Assembly (NCBI RefSeq): GCF_000176855.2
Contig: NC_015138.1
Location: 2,232,001-2,296,000, forward strand
Source of the DNA: Paracidovorax avenae ATCC 19860
GTDB lineage: Bacteria; Pseudomonadota; Gammaproteobacteria; Burkholderiales; Burkholderiaceae_C
Length of the DNA stretch: 64,000 bases
Direction: 5' to 3'
Position numbers and translations under genes: made by a program
Notes under the pieces: model-generated
Database searches by the model: none
What the model was told of the DNA's origin: nothing
What the model saw: the letters and a program-made list of their open reading frames with translations, nothing else
Part shown: positions 63,741 through 64,000 of the stretch, one piece after another
Numbering within the stretch: position 1 is the stretch's first letter
How the letters are laid out: the number at the start of each line of letters is the position of its first letter

Positions 63741-64000
63741 TCAGCGGCGCACCGTGCCGGCGTCCTGCCCGAACAGCACCTTCTTCGCGTCCTCGTCCAC
63801 GGTCGGCGCGGTGTTGATGGTCTTCGCCAGGTCATAGGCGCGCGCGGTGGCGGGCCGGGCCTGGATGCGCGCGAACCACTGCGCCAGGTGGGGGAAGTCA
63901 TTCAGGTCCTGGCGCTGCCGCTCGTGCGGCACGATCCAGGGGTAGCTCGCCATGTCGGCGATCGAATAGGTGCCGGCGATGTATTCGCGCCCGTCGGACA
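63741..64000 (-). CDS. Glutathione S-transferase, C-terminal part (truncated by window)
   Basis: The stop is at 63741; the coding frame runs leftward from the window edge, and the start lies beyond 64000. The visible part is the all-helical C-terminal GST domain (SDGREYIAGTYSIADMASYP, the N-capping box with conserved Asp, then HLAQWFARIQARPA). This resembles the YghU/YfcG-type branch. Substrate unknown. Confidence 0.85.
   Translation of the reverse strand, partial: SDGREYIAGTYSIADMASYPWIVPHERQRQDLNDFPHLAQWFARIQARPATARAYDLAKTINTAPTVDEDAKKVLFGQDAGTVRR

Overview
The window looks like a stretch of chromosome from a high-GC betaproteobacterium of the Comamonadaceae, most likely an Acidovorax-type organism. 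The basis is the very GC-rich coding style, the Burkholderiales-like housekeeping genes (ZapE, ClpS/ClpA, DnaE, BamD, SbcB) and a σ54-controlled ethanol/acetaldehyde oxidation locus of the kind known from Cupriavidus and its relatives. Genus-level placement is inference from gene content. No tRNA, rRNA or CRISPR was seen.

Layout. 1-16.6 kb is mostly core functions: the tail of odhB and lpdA (2-oxoglutarate dehydrogenase), zapE, a coiled-coil exported protein, a PP2C phosphatase, a DinG-type helicase, bamD, dnaE, clpS-clpA, and an AraC regulator with an exported hydrolase. 16.7-20.5 kb holds mltB, sbcB and a Sir2 deacylase. 20.6-26.5 kb is an alcohol/aldehyde oxidation module. It comprises an AcoR-type σ54 activator and, converging on it, the operon exaC-adhP-DUF779-membrane protein. 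Upstream of exaC I can read a good σ54 promoter and two helically phased palindromes. 26.7-31.2 kb holds a J-domain gene heading an operon of three unrecognised acidic proteins, then an AraC regulator and a LysE exporter. 31.3-41.9 kb holds two small unknown proteins facing a CadC-like regulator, a cytosine-deaminase-like amidohydrolase, and a BMP-type (nucleoside) ABC importer. The importer's ATPase carries a perfect 81-bp in-frame tandem duplication.

42.2-58.9 kb is the most unusual part: a type I secretion island. An HlyB-type exporter and HlyD adaptor are followed by two tandem units. Each unit has (i) a 212-aa small protein, (ii) an unrelated low-GC membrane- or lipid-anchored protein, a probable immunity protein, and (iii) a roughly 1,400-aa RTX protein. 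The two RTX proteins share their central EF-hand region and C-terminus almost identically but have completely different N-terminal domains. The second unit is preceded by a copied piece of the hlyD 3' end, which shows that the unit arose by duplication. The first RTX gene is broken by an early stop codon and by an IS5-family insertion with a 4-bp target duplication. Removing the insertion restores one continuous 1,391-codon frame apart from that stop. The 212-aa proteins share their last ~40 residues with the RTX C-termini, so both protein types probably use the same exporter. Taken together this looks like a polymorphic-toxin/immunity system delivered by type I secretion.

59.0-64.0 kb returns to ordinary metabolism: upp, a threonine dehydratase-like enzyme, an enoyl-CoA hydratase, an AEC transporter, a divergent LysR regulator and the end of a glutathione S-transferase gene.
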